Shown here piece after piece: positions 1-5,447 of a stretch of DNA of 5,447 bases. Source of the DNA: Oscillospiraceae bacterium (GTDB lineage: Bacteria; Bacillota; Clostridia; Saccharofermentanales; Saccharofermentanaceae); NCBI GenBank assembly GCA_902782985.1, contig CACZPC010000007.1:1-5447 (forward strand). Reading direction: 5' to 3'. The first letter of the stretch is position 1, and the number at the start of each line of letters is the position of its first letter. The notes below the pieces were generated by a model. That model was not told the DNA's origin and made no database searches. It saw only the letters and a program-made list of their open reading frames with translations. The position numbers and the translations under genes were made by a program.

Positions 1-219
1 AACTTCGCTGTTGAGCATTTCGAGAGGAGAAGCCTTGACGGAGATCTCATCTGTCGGTGCGGGAGTGATCAGAACTTCGCTGATAGTCGTCTCGGGGAGC
101 ACGATATTCTCAGTCCTGTTAAGAACGGACTTATCGCCGGCAATACTGTTGCTTGCTACTATTACTGATACTGAAAGCATTCCTGCCGCTATTGCTTCGT
201 ATACGGATAATATCTTCAT
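1..219 (-). CDS. N-terminal part of an unrecognised, probably exported protein (truncated by window edge)
   Basis: The minus strand is open from an ATG at 217-219 to the left edge, giving 73 codons with no stop. The protein starts MKILSVYEAIAAGMLSVSVI. It has a lysine at residue 2 and a hydrophobic, small-residue-rich stretch at about residues 9-27, followed by a polar Ser/Thr/Pro/Glu-rich segment. That arrangement fits a Sec signal peptide or an N-terminal membrane anchor; there is no cysteine, so it is not a lipoprotein start. The ATG at 219 is chosen because a G-rich Shine-Dalgarno site lies 7 nt upstream. An in-frame ATG at 238-240 would place that G-run inside the gene, and a stop codon lies just before it. 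The gene is divergent from trkA. I do not recognise the family from the part present, and its function is unknown. Confidence 0.68.
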   Translation of the reverse strand, partial: MKILSVYEAIAAGMLSVSVIVASNSIAGDKSVLNRTENIVLPETTISEVLITPAPTDEISVKASPLEMLNSEV

Positions 220-226
220 GGCGTTG

Positions 227-233
227 CCCCCCT
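227..233 (-). promoter_or_regulatory. Shine-Dalgarno site of the leftmost gene
   Basis: Read on the minus strand this is AGGGGGG, 7 nt before the ATG at 219. It is G-rich rather than a canonical GGAGG, but its spacing is ideal. It favours the start at 219 over the in-frame ATG at 240 and supports a real minus-strand gene over the overlapping plus-strand frame. Confidence 0.55.
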
Positions 234-297
234 GTCTCATTCATTCACATCTATAGGATAAACAAACAATATTAACTCCGAAAAAGCATTTCGTTAC

Positions 298-307
298 TCA
301 TTAATGA
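298..307. repeat. Perfect 10-bp palindrome, possible operator
   Basis: TCATTAATGA is an exact inverted repeat near the left-centre of the divergent intergenic region. It is flanked by the inverted pair AAAAAGC (281-287) and GCTTTTT (321-327). The position between divergent genes suits a dimeric regulator, but AT-rich palindromes of this length also arise by chance. No regulator is encoded in the window. Confidence 0.3.
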
Positions 308-320
308 TAAAAATGTGAAC

Positions 321-352
321 GCTTTTTGAACTATCCTAAAGCCTTTTTGACT
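321..352. repeat. Imperfect direct repeat with 20-bp period
   Basis: GCTTTTTGAACT (321-332) recurs as GCCTTTTTGACT (341-352), differing by one inserted C and one missing A. The 20-bp period is about two helical turns, so both copies would face the same side of the DNA. The second copy contains TTGACT (347-352), close to a consensus -35 hexamer, but no good -10 box lies at the right distance (the 17-nt position reads GAGATT). The repeat could be a binding site or a coincidence of T-rich sequence. Confidence 0.3.
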
Positions 353-418
353 TTTTCTAGGGTGCTTTAGAGATTCGGCCCGAAAAGCCTTATGGTGGCA
401 ACCTCCCTTTTAATGTTG

Positions 419-424
419 TATATT
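419..424 (+). promoter_or_regulatory. Candidate -10 box for trkAH
   Basis: TATATT matches the TATAAT consensus at 5 of 6 positions. The hexamer 17 nt upstream (TGGCAA, 396-401) is a poor -35, so this is weak evidence. If it is used, transcription would begin near 431-433 and the 5' leader of about 50 nt would consist almost entirely of the inverted repeats at 434-467. Confidence 0.25.
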
Positions 425-433
425 AATAAATAG

Positions 434-467
434 CGCAAAATCGTACGCTTACCGCAAGCGTTTGCGG
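434..467 (+). promoter_or_regulatory. Nested, mutually exclusive RNA hairpins before trkA
   Basis: Three pairings are visible. Stem A is ACGCTT (445-450) with AAGCGT (456-461), loop ACCGC. Stem B is CCGCAA (452-457) with TTGCGG (462-467), loop GCGT. Stem C is CGCAAA (434-439) with TTTGCG (461-466). A and C can coexist, stacked and sharing only T461, as one long bulged stem. B shares strands with both and excludes them. The element ends 6 nt before the GGAGG site of trkA, so it does not bury the site directly but could influence ribosome access or mRNA stability. There is no U-tract, so it is not an intrinsic terminator. Confidence 0.4.
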
Positions 468-473
468 CACTAT

Positions 474-478
474 GGAGG
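474..478 (+). promoter_or_regulatory. Shine-Dalgarno site of trkA
   Basis: GGAGG lies 4 nt before the ATG at 483, a short but workable spacing. It decides the start: the frame is also open back to a TTG at 462, but that codon lies inside the upstream hairpin and would put the GGAGG inside the gene. A CCTCC at 402-406 could pair with this site if transcription begins far enough upstream. Confidence 0.7.
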
Positions 479-482
479 AAGC

Positions 483-1868
483 ATGAAGATCAAGGGGAAG
501 TCCTCTTCTGGATTGAGGATCATTATCGTTGGCGCCGGCAAGGTGGGCCGCACGCTCGTAGAACAGCTCAGCAAAGAAGGTCATGATATAACCATCATCG
601 ACCGGAATGCATATAAGGTCAGAGAGATAAGCAGCAACTATGACATTATGGGATGTGTCGGCAACGGCGCCAGCTATACGACTCAGACGGAAGCCGGCAT
701 CAACGACGCGGATCTTATAATCGCCGTCACCGAGTCAGATGAGCTCAATCTTCTGTGCTGCACCATCGCCAGCCAGTTCAGCAACTGCGCCTCGATAGCA
801 AGAGTAAGAACCCCCGACTACAGCAAGGAAGTCGGTTATTTAAGAGAAAAGCTCGGACTTGCCATGATCATCAATCCCGAGCTGGAATCTGCCAAGGAGA
901 TGGCAAGGCTCCTGTACCTTCCCACGGCTCTTGAGATCAACTCCTTTGCCCACGGTCAGGCAGAGATCGTAAAGCTTAAGATCCCCGTCGGCAACAAGCT
1001 CGACGGCATGGCCATCTATGATCTCGGTAAGAATCTTACTAACGATATCCTTATCTGCGCCGTAGAAAGAAACGGCAATGTCACTATCCCCGGCGGAGAC
1101 TTCGTCCTCAAGGCGGGCGATAATATCTCATTCGTAGCGGCTCACAAGGCAGCCGTTTACTTCCTGAACCTTATTGGATTCGACACCAGGCAGGTTAAGA
1201 ATACCATGATCATCGGAGGCGGCCGTGCCGCTTACTACCTGGCCGACCAGCTTATAAGAAACGGCGTGGAGGTCAAGATCATAGAAAGATCCAGGACCAG
1301 GTGCGAAGAGCTCTATGAGCTGCTTCCCAAGGCTCTCATCATAAACGGCGACGGTACCGATCCCGCCCTTCTGAAAGAAGAGGGCATCCTCAGATGTGAA
1401 TCATTCGTACCCCTCACCGGCATCGACGAAGAGAATGTAATGCTCTCTCTTCATGTTAAGAACATCTCAAATGCCAAGCTGATAACCAAGATCAACCGCC
1501 CCGGCTTCTCGGAGATAATAGATAAGCTCGACTTAGGAAGCGTAGTCTATCCCAGATACATAACGTCGGAAGCAATAATAGCTTACGTAAGAGCAAGATC
1601 CGCGGCCAAGGACAGCAATATCGAGACTTTGTATCATATGTTCAACTCCAAGGCTGAGGCTATCGAATTCAATGTCACGAAGGAATCGGAACTCACGGAC
1701 GTAGAGCTTCGTAACTTAAAGCTCAAGGATAATCTTCTTATCTCTTTCATCATCCATGACGGTAAGACCATCATCCCCACCGGTAATGACAAGATATCCG
1801 TAGGCGACAGCGTTATGGTCGTTACGACTCATCTCGGATTTACGGACATCACCAATATATTGAAGTAA
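483..1868 (+). CDS. trkA: Trk potassium uptake system, NAD-binding peripheral protein TrkA
   Basis: TrkA is the cytoplasmic subunit that binds NAD(H)/nucleotides and gates K+ entry through the TrkH pore. The 461-residue protein has the full duplicated RCK layout: RCK_N at about 11-128, RCK_C at about 150-232, a second RCK_N at about 239-355 and a second RCK_C at about 380-460. The first Rossmann fold shows VGAGKVG (16-22) with an acidic residue ending strand 2 (IID, D40), as expected for NAD(H). The second shows GGGRAA (245-250), with alanine at the third glycine position, and ends strand 2 in IIE (E268). The length is close to that of E. coli TrkA (458). It leads a probable operon with trkH 19 nt downstream. 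No frameshift is seen. In Firmicutes some RCK_C domains bind cyclic di-AMP; that is family knowledge and cannot be read from this sequence. Confidence 0.95.
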   Translation: MKIKGKSSSGLRIIIVGAGKVGRTLVEQLSKEGHDITIIDRNAYKVREISSNYDIMGCVGNGASYTTQTEAGINDADLIIAVTESDELNLLCCTIASQFSNCASIARVRTPDYSKEVGYLREKLGLAMIINPELESAKEMARLLYLPTALEINSFAHGQAEIVKLKIPVGNKLDGMAIYDLGKNLTNDILICAVERNGNVTIPGGDFVLKAGDNISFVAAHKAAVYFLNLIGFDTRQVKNTMIIGGGRAAYYLADQLIRNGVEVKIIERSRTRCEELYELLPKALIINGDGTDPALLKEEGILRCESFVPLTGIDEENVMLSLHVKNISNAKLITKINRPGFSEIIDKLDLGSVVYPRYITSEAIIAYVRARSAAKDSNIETLYHMFNSKAEAIEFNVTKESELTDVELRNLKLKDNLLISFIIHDGKTIIPTGNDKISVGDSVMVVTTHLGFTDITNILK

Positions 1869-1874
1869 GAAGGA
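1868..1874 (+). promoter_or_regulatory. Weak, distant Shine-Dalgarno site of trkH
   Basis: AGAAGGA overlaps the last base of the trkA stop codon and lies 13 nt before the trkH ATG at 1888, longer than usual. Nothing better is closer. A GTG at 1879 is in frame but is followed by TAA. This suggests trkH depends partly on translational coupling to trkA. Confidence 0.45.
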
Positions 1875-1887
1875 CTAAGTGCGATAA

Positions 1888-3345
1888 ATGAACATTCCAA
1901 TGATCAGATATACACTGTCGCAGGTCCTTCGTATCGAAGGCGCCTTCCTGCTCCTTCCCTGTATCGTTTCTCTTGTCTATCAGGAGAACGTCGGTATCAC
2001 CTACTTCATCATAGCTCTGGTACTCATGCTGACAGGCACGGCCGGCTCCTTTGTTAAACCGAAGGATCCGGTCATCTATCTCAAGGAAGGCTGCGTCGCC
2101 ACATCCTTAAGCTGGATACTCATGTCCGTTGCAGGATGTCTTCCGTTCTTCCTGACGGGCGAGATCCCGCATTTCACGGATGCGCTTTTCGAGACGGTAT
2201 CCGGCTTTACGACTACCGGTGCCAGCATCCTGTCCAATGTCGAGGGAATGTCTCACACGGGACTCTTCTGGAGATCCTTCACCCACTGGCTTGGCGGCAT
2301 GGGCGTACTCGTATTCCTGCTTGCCGTCATCCCCATGAGCGGCGGATCCAACATCAATCTCATGAGAGCCGAAAGCCCCGGACCTTCCGTCGGCAAGCTC
2401 GTTCCCAAGATTAAGCACACGGCCAGGATCTTATATCTGATATATCTCGTCATGACTCTGATTGAGACGATACTTCTTATCGCAGGCGGTATGTCTGTAT
2501 TTGATTCTCTGGCACTTTCATTCGGTACCGCCGGTACGGGAGGATTCGGCGTTAAGAATGACAGCTTTGCGAGCTACACGCCTTATGTACAGTGGGTAGC
2601 CGGCATCTTCATGCTCTTATTCGGTGTCAATTTCAATGCTTACTACTATATGCTCCTCAGGCAGTTCAAGAGAGCATTCGGCATCGAGGAAGTCCGCAAG
2701 TATATAATGATAATCCTGCTGTCGACCGGCGTCATCTTCGTTAATATCATAAAGATGTACGATAACGCTTTCACCGCGCTGACACACGCCTTCTTCCAGG
2801 TGACTTCCATCATCTCCACTACCGGATTCGGTTCCACGGACTTTGATCAGTGGCCTACCATGTCCAAGCTCATCCTGATCTTCCTCATGTTCATCGGAGC
2901 ATGCGCAGGCAGTACGGGAGGCGGTATCAAGGTATCGAGGATCATTATCCTTCTAAAATCAATTCGAAAGGAATTCTCTTCCTATATCCATCCCAAGATA
3001 GTCCGAAAGACTACGATGGACGGCAGAGCCGTAGAACACGACGTCGTACGCTCGATCAACGTGTTCTTCATTACATACATGACTCTCCTCCTGCTGTCCA
3101 TGTTCCTGGTGACTGCAGACGGTCACGACCTCGTCACGTCATTTACCGCCGTACTGGCAACCTTGAGCAACATCGGTCCCGGTCTGGCGAAGGTCGGCCC
3201 CACATGTAATTATGCATTCTTCAGCAACTTATCAAAATATGTCCTGATCCTCGATATGCTGGCAGGAAGACTTGAGCTCTTCCCGATCCTCATACTCTTC
3301 CACCCCAAACTCTATAAGGGGATCATAGGAGGGAAAAGGAACTGA
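1888..3345 (+). CDS. trkH: Trk/Ktr-family potassium transporter pore subunit TrkH
   Basis: This is the integral membrane subunit through which K+ enters the cell; with TrkA it forms the Trk uptake system. The 485 residues match E. coli TrkH in length (483) and show the four pore-loop repeats: TTTGAS (108-113), GTAGTGGFG (213-221), TTGFGS (311-316) and SNIGPG (427-432). Other family landmarks are HWLGGMGV (133-140) and the glycine-rich intramembrane loop GACAGSTGGGIK (337-348), which gates the pore in this family. The C-terminal GRLELFP (460-466) is also typical. Hydrophobic segments occur throughout, for example 13-30, 36-52, 70-90, 180-200, 234-255, 272-290, 326-340 and 390-410. The start at 1888 is the first ATG after an in-frame stop; Met5 (1900) is a less likely alternative. 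TrkH and KtrB are related, and the full-length RCK-duplicated partner next door favours TrkH. Confidence 0.95.
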   Translation: MNIPMIRYTLSQVLRIEGAFLLLPCIVSLVYQENVGITYFIIALVLMLTGTAGSFVKPKDPVIYLKEGCVATSLSWILMSVAGCLPFFLTGEIPHFTDALFETVSGFTTTGASILSNVEGMSHTGLFWRSFTHWLGGMGVLVFLLAVIPMSGGSNINLMRAESPGPSVGKLVPKIKHTARILYLIYLVMTLIETILLIAGGMSVFDSLALSFGTAGTGGFGVKNDSFASYTPYVQWVAGIFMLLFGVNFNAYYYMLLRQFKRAFGIEEVRKYIMIILLSTGVIFVNIIKMYDNAFTALTHAFFQVTSIISTTGFGSTDFDQWPTMSKLILIFLMFIGACAGSTGGGIKVSRIIILLKSIRKEFSSYIHPKIVRKTTMDGRAVEHDVVRSINVFFITYMTLLLLSMFLVTADGHDLVTSFTAVLATLSNIGPGLAKVGPTCNYAFFSNLSKYVLILDMLAGRLELFPILILFHPKLYKGIIGGKRN

Positions 3346-3376
3346 CCCTGATCTTATAGGTCTTGCAACTTCATCG

Positions 3377-3418
3377 CCGTTTCTGCGTCTTTATGTATAT
3401 AGACACAGACCGAAACGG
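3377..3418 (+). promoter_or_regulatory. Long inverted repeat overlapping the lipoprotein ribosome binding site
   Basis: CCGTTTC (3377-3383) pairs with GAAACGG (3412-3418), and inside it GTCT (3387-3390) pairs with AGAC (3401-3404) around a TTATGTATAT loop. An alternative register pairs TCTG with CAGA and bulges CCGA. The last two G residues of the outer stem are the first two of the GGAGG site (3417-3421), so folding would partly mask translation initiation. No U-tract follows, so it is unlikely to be the trkAH terminator. It could also be an mRNA-processing or stability element. Confidence 0.4.
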
Positions 3419-3421
3419 AGG
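3417..3421 (+). promoter_or_regulatory. Shine-Dalgarno site of the lipoprotein gene
   Basis: A perfect GGAGG sits 8 nt before a GTG at 3430. The strong site supports the GTG start, which also gives a correctly placed signal peptide and lipobox. Confidence 0.75.
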
Positions 3422-3429
3422 ATAATAAG

Positions 3430-4560
3430 GTGAAGCATTTTAAGGCCATAACAGCTCTGTTGCTGACATCAGCAATACTCGCTTCATGTACTCACCACAT
3501 GGCTGCTGATAAGGATCCCGGGCGATTAGCCTGTGATCTCGACTTTGATCACCCGCTTCCCGGAAATGTCTTTGTCAACCGGGATGCCGAAGACCCGATC
3601 ATCAGCGGGATCGATTACGAAGGTGTACTGGTAGATGATCAATGGATCACACAGGCAGTATGTGACATCGATCACGTATCATCCCTGCTAAAGCCCGACG
3701 TCAAGGCTTATATTTTCGAATATGATGACAGATACGAGTGGGATACCGAAGATGTCTTAGAGATCTGCGAGGGAGAATTTCAGGCTTCCTCCGCCGGAGA
3801 TCATTTGGCATTCACGATACACTTCCCGGATAATGATGCACAATACTACGACGAAGCCGATTGGTATTCGATCGTCTTCGTCAAAGACGGGGAAGTGGAA
3901 TGCGTCAAGGACGTTGTCGTAGGACATGCATGCGGCGTCACATGTCCGAACTACCGACAGTATACAGAGCCGGAATGGACAGATTTTCCTCCGGACGTAG
4001 ATAAGCCCGTTATCTACCTTTATCCCGAAGAAGAGACCGATATCAATATAACGCTCGACTTTAACGGAGATCTGACCTGTACATATCCCGCATACGATCC
4101 CGTATCCGGCTGGACGGTAACGGCTTCCCCTGACGGAAATATCTACGATCACGGCACGGGAAGGAATTATGATTATCTCTTCTGGGAAGGTCAGTCCCCT
4201 GAGGTGCCCTGCTCTTTCGACCATGCGGCATGTGTAGCCGGCGAGGATACGGCAGCTTTCCTGGAAAGCTATCTTACGGCATGCGGATTAAATGACAGCG
4301 AGATAGATGATTTCATCTCATTCTGGCTTCCCGACATGGAGGGAAATGCATATAATCTCATCTCCTTCCCGACGGAGGAATATGAGCAGATGGCACAGCT
4401 TAACGTATCTCCCGCACCCGACACGGTGATCCGCGTATACATGGTATTTACTCCTCTTGATGCACCCGTACAGATCGAAGACGGCCATGAACTCATCTTC
4501 CCCGAAGGCGTATCGAGAGACGGCTATACACTCGTAGAATGGGGCGGATCTCAGATCTGA
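3430..4560 (+). CDS. Predicted lipoprotein with KPVIYLYP motif, function unknown
   Basis: The 376-residue product starts from GTG and has a classical lipoprotein signal: K2 and K5, a hydrophobic core at 6-18, and the lipobox L17-A18-S19-C20. It should be lipid-anchored at C20 on the outer face of the membrane. The C-terminal half opens with KPVIYLYP (192-199), followed by a region rich in aromatic and acidic residues (YDYLFWEG at 247-254). I recognise this motif as recurring in uncharacterised exported bacterial proteins but cannot name a function. By hand count there are 73 Asp/Glu against 15 Lys/Arg, with no lysine after K192. Besides C20 there are ten cysteines (35, 78, 113, 158, 168, 172, 217, 261, 268, 285), so disulfides are possible. 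It lies 84 nt after trkH on the same strand and may share its transcript. Its stop overlaps the end of the convergent alpha-galactosidase gene. Confidence 0.82.
   Translation: MKHFKAITALLLTSAILASCTHHMAADKDPGRLACDLDFDHPLPGNVFVNRDAEDPIISGIDYEGVLVDDQWITQAVCDIDHVSSLLKPDVKAYIFEYDDRYEWDTEDVLEICEGEFQASSAGDHLAFTIHFPDNDAQYYDEADWYSIVFVKDGEVECVKDVVVGHACGVTCPNYRQYTEPEWTDFPPDVDKPVIYLYPEEETDINITLDFNGDLTCTYPAYDPVSGWTVTASPDGNIYDHGTGRNYDYLFWEGQSPEVPCSFDHAACVAGEDTAAFLESYLTACGLNDSEIDDFISFWLPDMEGNAYNLISFPTEEYEQMAQLNVSPAPDTVIRVYMVFTPLDAPVQIEDGHELIFPEGVSRDGYTLVEWGGSQI
4551..4560. repeat. Palindromic overlap of two convergent stop codons
   Basis: TCAGATCTGA is a perfect 10-bp palindrome. Its last three bases are the TGA of the plus-strand lipoprotein gene and its first three are the TGA of the minus-strand alpha-galactosidase gene. 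Both proteins therefore end in Gln-Ile from the same bases read on opposite strands. Confidence 0.9.
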
Positions 4561-5447
4561 TCTATGGTATAGATCCTTGATGCGAAGTCAGGATAGTAAG
4601 AGATGGTCTTATCGTCATATCCGCATCCGGCAAAAGCATTCTTCAGATGAACACCCGCGTACATCATGGCATCACCATACATTACGTGCTCTTCTTCCTC
4701 GGCATGCATCTTGATGAACTTCGAGAGCATGCCGTGGACTGAGCCGTCAGGCTTTACGTGTATCGGCGAGATGAAATTCACGAGGCCTCCGAAGTGACGG
4801 ATATCAATATCCAGCTTTCTGCCGCCGAACTTATATCTCGCATCCTCTTTAAGTCCCTTGGGCCTGATGACACGCCATCTGTAATTAGGGTGGGTCAATA
4901 TCTGCATAGTCATGGTAACGGCACTCTTCTTATCTTCAGATACCGCGGTCCAGGTGATCGAATTATTCGGCGAAGGCATGAGAAGACCCGGGTCGCCGTC
5001 ATCTGTGCATACCGCATCACCTCTGAGGAATCTCCCGTGCTGCAGGACTTCCCTGTGCTCCTTGTAGAAGGTTATCTGCTCCCTGACGGCGGAGATATCC
5101 TCTTTACTCATGTCGCAGAGATTGCATTCATATCCCAGGACGCCGAACGAAGCTACATTGAACCTTGTCTCTATCGGGGTCCTTCTTAAAGTCTGGTGAT
5201 TGGGAACATCGGATACATGAGCCGTAACGCATCTCATGGGATAACCGTAACTGTAGCCGTTCTGTATCGCTGTCCTCGCTACTGCATCCGTATCGTCGCT
5301 GGCCCAGATCTGAGGGAAAAAGGATAATATACCGAGGTCAAACCTGTTGCCCCCGGATGCACATCCTTCGAATAAGATCTCGGGGAATTCCCCCGTAAGT
5401 GTCCTCATGATGCGGTAAAGGCCCAGGACATATCTGTGGAATACTTC
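4551..5447 (-). CDS. Alpha-galactosidase, GH36 family, C-terminal part (5' end outside window)
   Basis: This enzyme hydrolyses terminal alpha-1,6-linked galactose from raffinose-type sugars or galactomannan. The minus-strand frame is open from the right edge to a TGA at 4551-4553. That gives 298 codons, roughly 40% of a usual GH36 enzyme of about 720-750 residues. Numbering from the edge, family hallmarks are HRYVLGLY (4-11), the substrate-binding CASGGNRFD segment (29-37), SDDTD (50-54), which carries the general acid/base aspartate, and AHVSDVPNHQT (76-86). The C-terminal beta domain ends in YPDFASRIYTIDQI. The nucleophile motif (KWD in the family) would lie beyond the right edge, so completeness of the active site cannot be judged. 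The ATG at 5408 is internal, not the start. No signal peptide can be assessed. It is convergent with the lipoprotein gene. Confidence 0.93.
   Translation of the reverse strand, partial: EVFHRYVLGLYRIMRTLTGEFPEILFEGCASGGNRFDLGILSFFPQIWASDDTDAVARTAIQNGYSYGYPMRCVTAHVSDVPNHQTLRRTPIETRFNVASFGVLGYECNLCDMSKEDISAVREQITFYKEHREVLQHGRFLRGDAVCTDDGDPGLLMPSPNNSITWTAVSEDKKSAVTMTMQILTHPNYRWRVIRPKGLKEDARYKFGGRKLDIDIRHFGGLVNFISPIHVKPDGSVHGMLSKFIKMHAEEEEHVMYGDAMMYAGVHLKNAFAGCGYDDKTISYYPDFASRIYTIDQI
4559..4575. terminator. Possible stem-loop at the convergent gene ends
   Basis: GATCTAT (4559-4565) and ATAGATC (4569-4575) form a 7-bp stem with a GGT loop. A wider pair, GGATCT (4546-4551) / AGATCC (4571-4576), is an alternative. 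The position just past the plus-strand stop suits a 3'-end structure, but neither strand has a T-tract after it, so intrinsic termination is doubtful. The stem also lies inside the last codons of the minus-strand gene. Confidence 0.25.

Larger units (their letters stand above)
241..473. other. Divergent AT-rich intergenic region between the leftmost gene and trkA
   Basis: About 230 bases lie between two divergent starts and must carry promoters for both. The stretch is clearly AT-richer than the flanking genes. It contains a perfect palindrome at 298-307, an imperfect direct repeat at 321-352, and an inverted pair AAAAAGC (281-287) / GCTTTTT (321-327) that brackets the palindrome. A candidate -10 box lies at 419-424, and nested inverted repeats at 434-467. 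An interrupted palindrome, TTCGGcCCGAA, sits at 374-384, and a short AGGG (359-362) / CCCT (405-408) pairing encloses 363-404. I compared 357-410 by eye with common riboswitch signatures (T-box, SAM, ydaO-type c-di-AMP, ZTP, fluoride, preQ1) and could not assign it. No convincing minus-strand promoter was found. Confidence 0.6.

Noticed and set aside
11..256. Plus-strand open frame of 81 codons at the left edge
   Set aside because: It has no ribosome binding site and lies antisense to the minus-strand gene, which has a Shine-Dalgarno site, a signal-like N terminus and an open frame to the edge.
347..375. TTGACT as the -35 of a trkA promoter
   Set aside because: The hexamer is good, but at the 16-18 nt spacings the -10 positions (AGAGAT, GAGATT, AGATTC) are poor, so I did not list it as a promoter.
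392..433. Possible 13-codon leader peptide (MVATSLLMLYINK) upstream of trkA
   Set aside because: No ribosome binding site precedes it, it has no run of regulatory codons, and there is no terminator/antiterminator pair after it.
462..482. Upstream TTG start for trkA adding seven residues
   Set aside because: The TTG is inside a hairpin arm, has no Shine-Dalgarno site of its own, and would put the strong GGAGG inside the coding region.
2107..2453. Several open frames of 66-103 codons on both strands within trkH
   Set aside because: They overlap the conserved pore region of trkH, lack ribosome binding sites, and are typical shadow frames of a GC-moderate coding sequence.
3757..4224. Minus-strand open frame of 155 codons inside the lipoprotein gene
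   Set aside because: It is antisense to a well-supported gene with lipobox and Shine-Dalgarno site, and its translation resembles no protein family I know.
4758..5189. Plus-strand open frame of 143 codons inside the alpha-galactosidase gene
   Set aside because: The opposite strand carries clear GH36 motifs, and this frame has no start signals or recognisable domain.

Overview
The window looks like an ordinary chromosomal segment of a Firmicute, most likely an anaerobic gut- or rumen-type member of the Clostridia. This is inferred from three things: the style of the TrkA/TrkH pair, strong GGAGG-type Shine-Dalgarno sites, and a GH36 alpha-galactosidase of the type common in plant-fibre fermenters. 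Coding sequence is moderately GC-rich and the intergenic DNA is visibly AT-rich. No mobile element, CRISPR array, tRNA or rRNA was seen.

Layout. (1) Positions 1-219, minus strand: the N-terminal 73 codons of an unrecognised, probably secreted protein that runs off the left edge. (2) Positions 241-482: a divergent AT-rich intergenic region with a perfect 10-bp palindrome, a 20-bp-spaced direct repeat, a possible promoter and a set of competing RNA hairpins just ahead of the next ribosome binding site. (3) Positions 483-3345, plus strand: trkA and trkH, 19 nt apart, encoding the cytoplasmic nucleotide-binding gating subunit and the membrane pore of a Trk/Ktr-type K+ uptake system. (4) Positions 3430-4560, plus strand: an acidic, cysteine-rich predicted lipoprotein with a KPVIYLYP motif, 84 nt downstream of trkH and possibly in the same transcript. 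(5) Positions 4551-5447, minus strand: the C-terminal 298 codons of a GH36 alpha-galactosidase whose 5' part lies beyond the right edge. Its stop overlaps the lipoprotein stop within a 10-bp palindrome.

How the genes work together. TrkA and TrkH form one transporter: TrkA binds NAD(H)/nucleotide through two RCK units and gates the TrkH pore. Nothing in the sequence ties the lipoprotein functionally to K+ transport beyond its position. The alpha-galactosidase belongs to sugar catabolism and is convergent, so it is a separate unit.

I found no convincing undescribed system. The points most worth a second look are the mutually exclusive hairpins before trkA, the unusual lipoprotein and its placement behind trkAH, and the palindromic convergent stop overlap.
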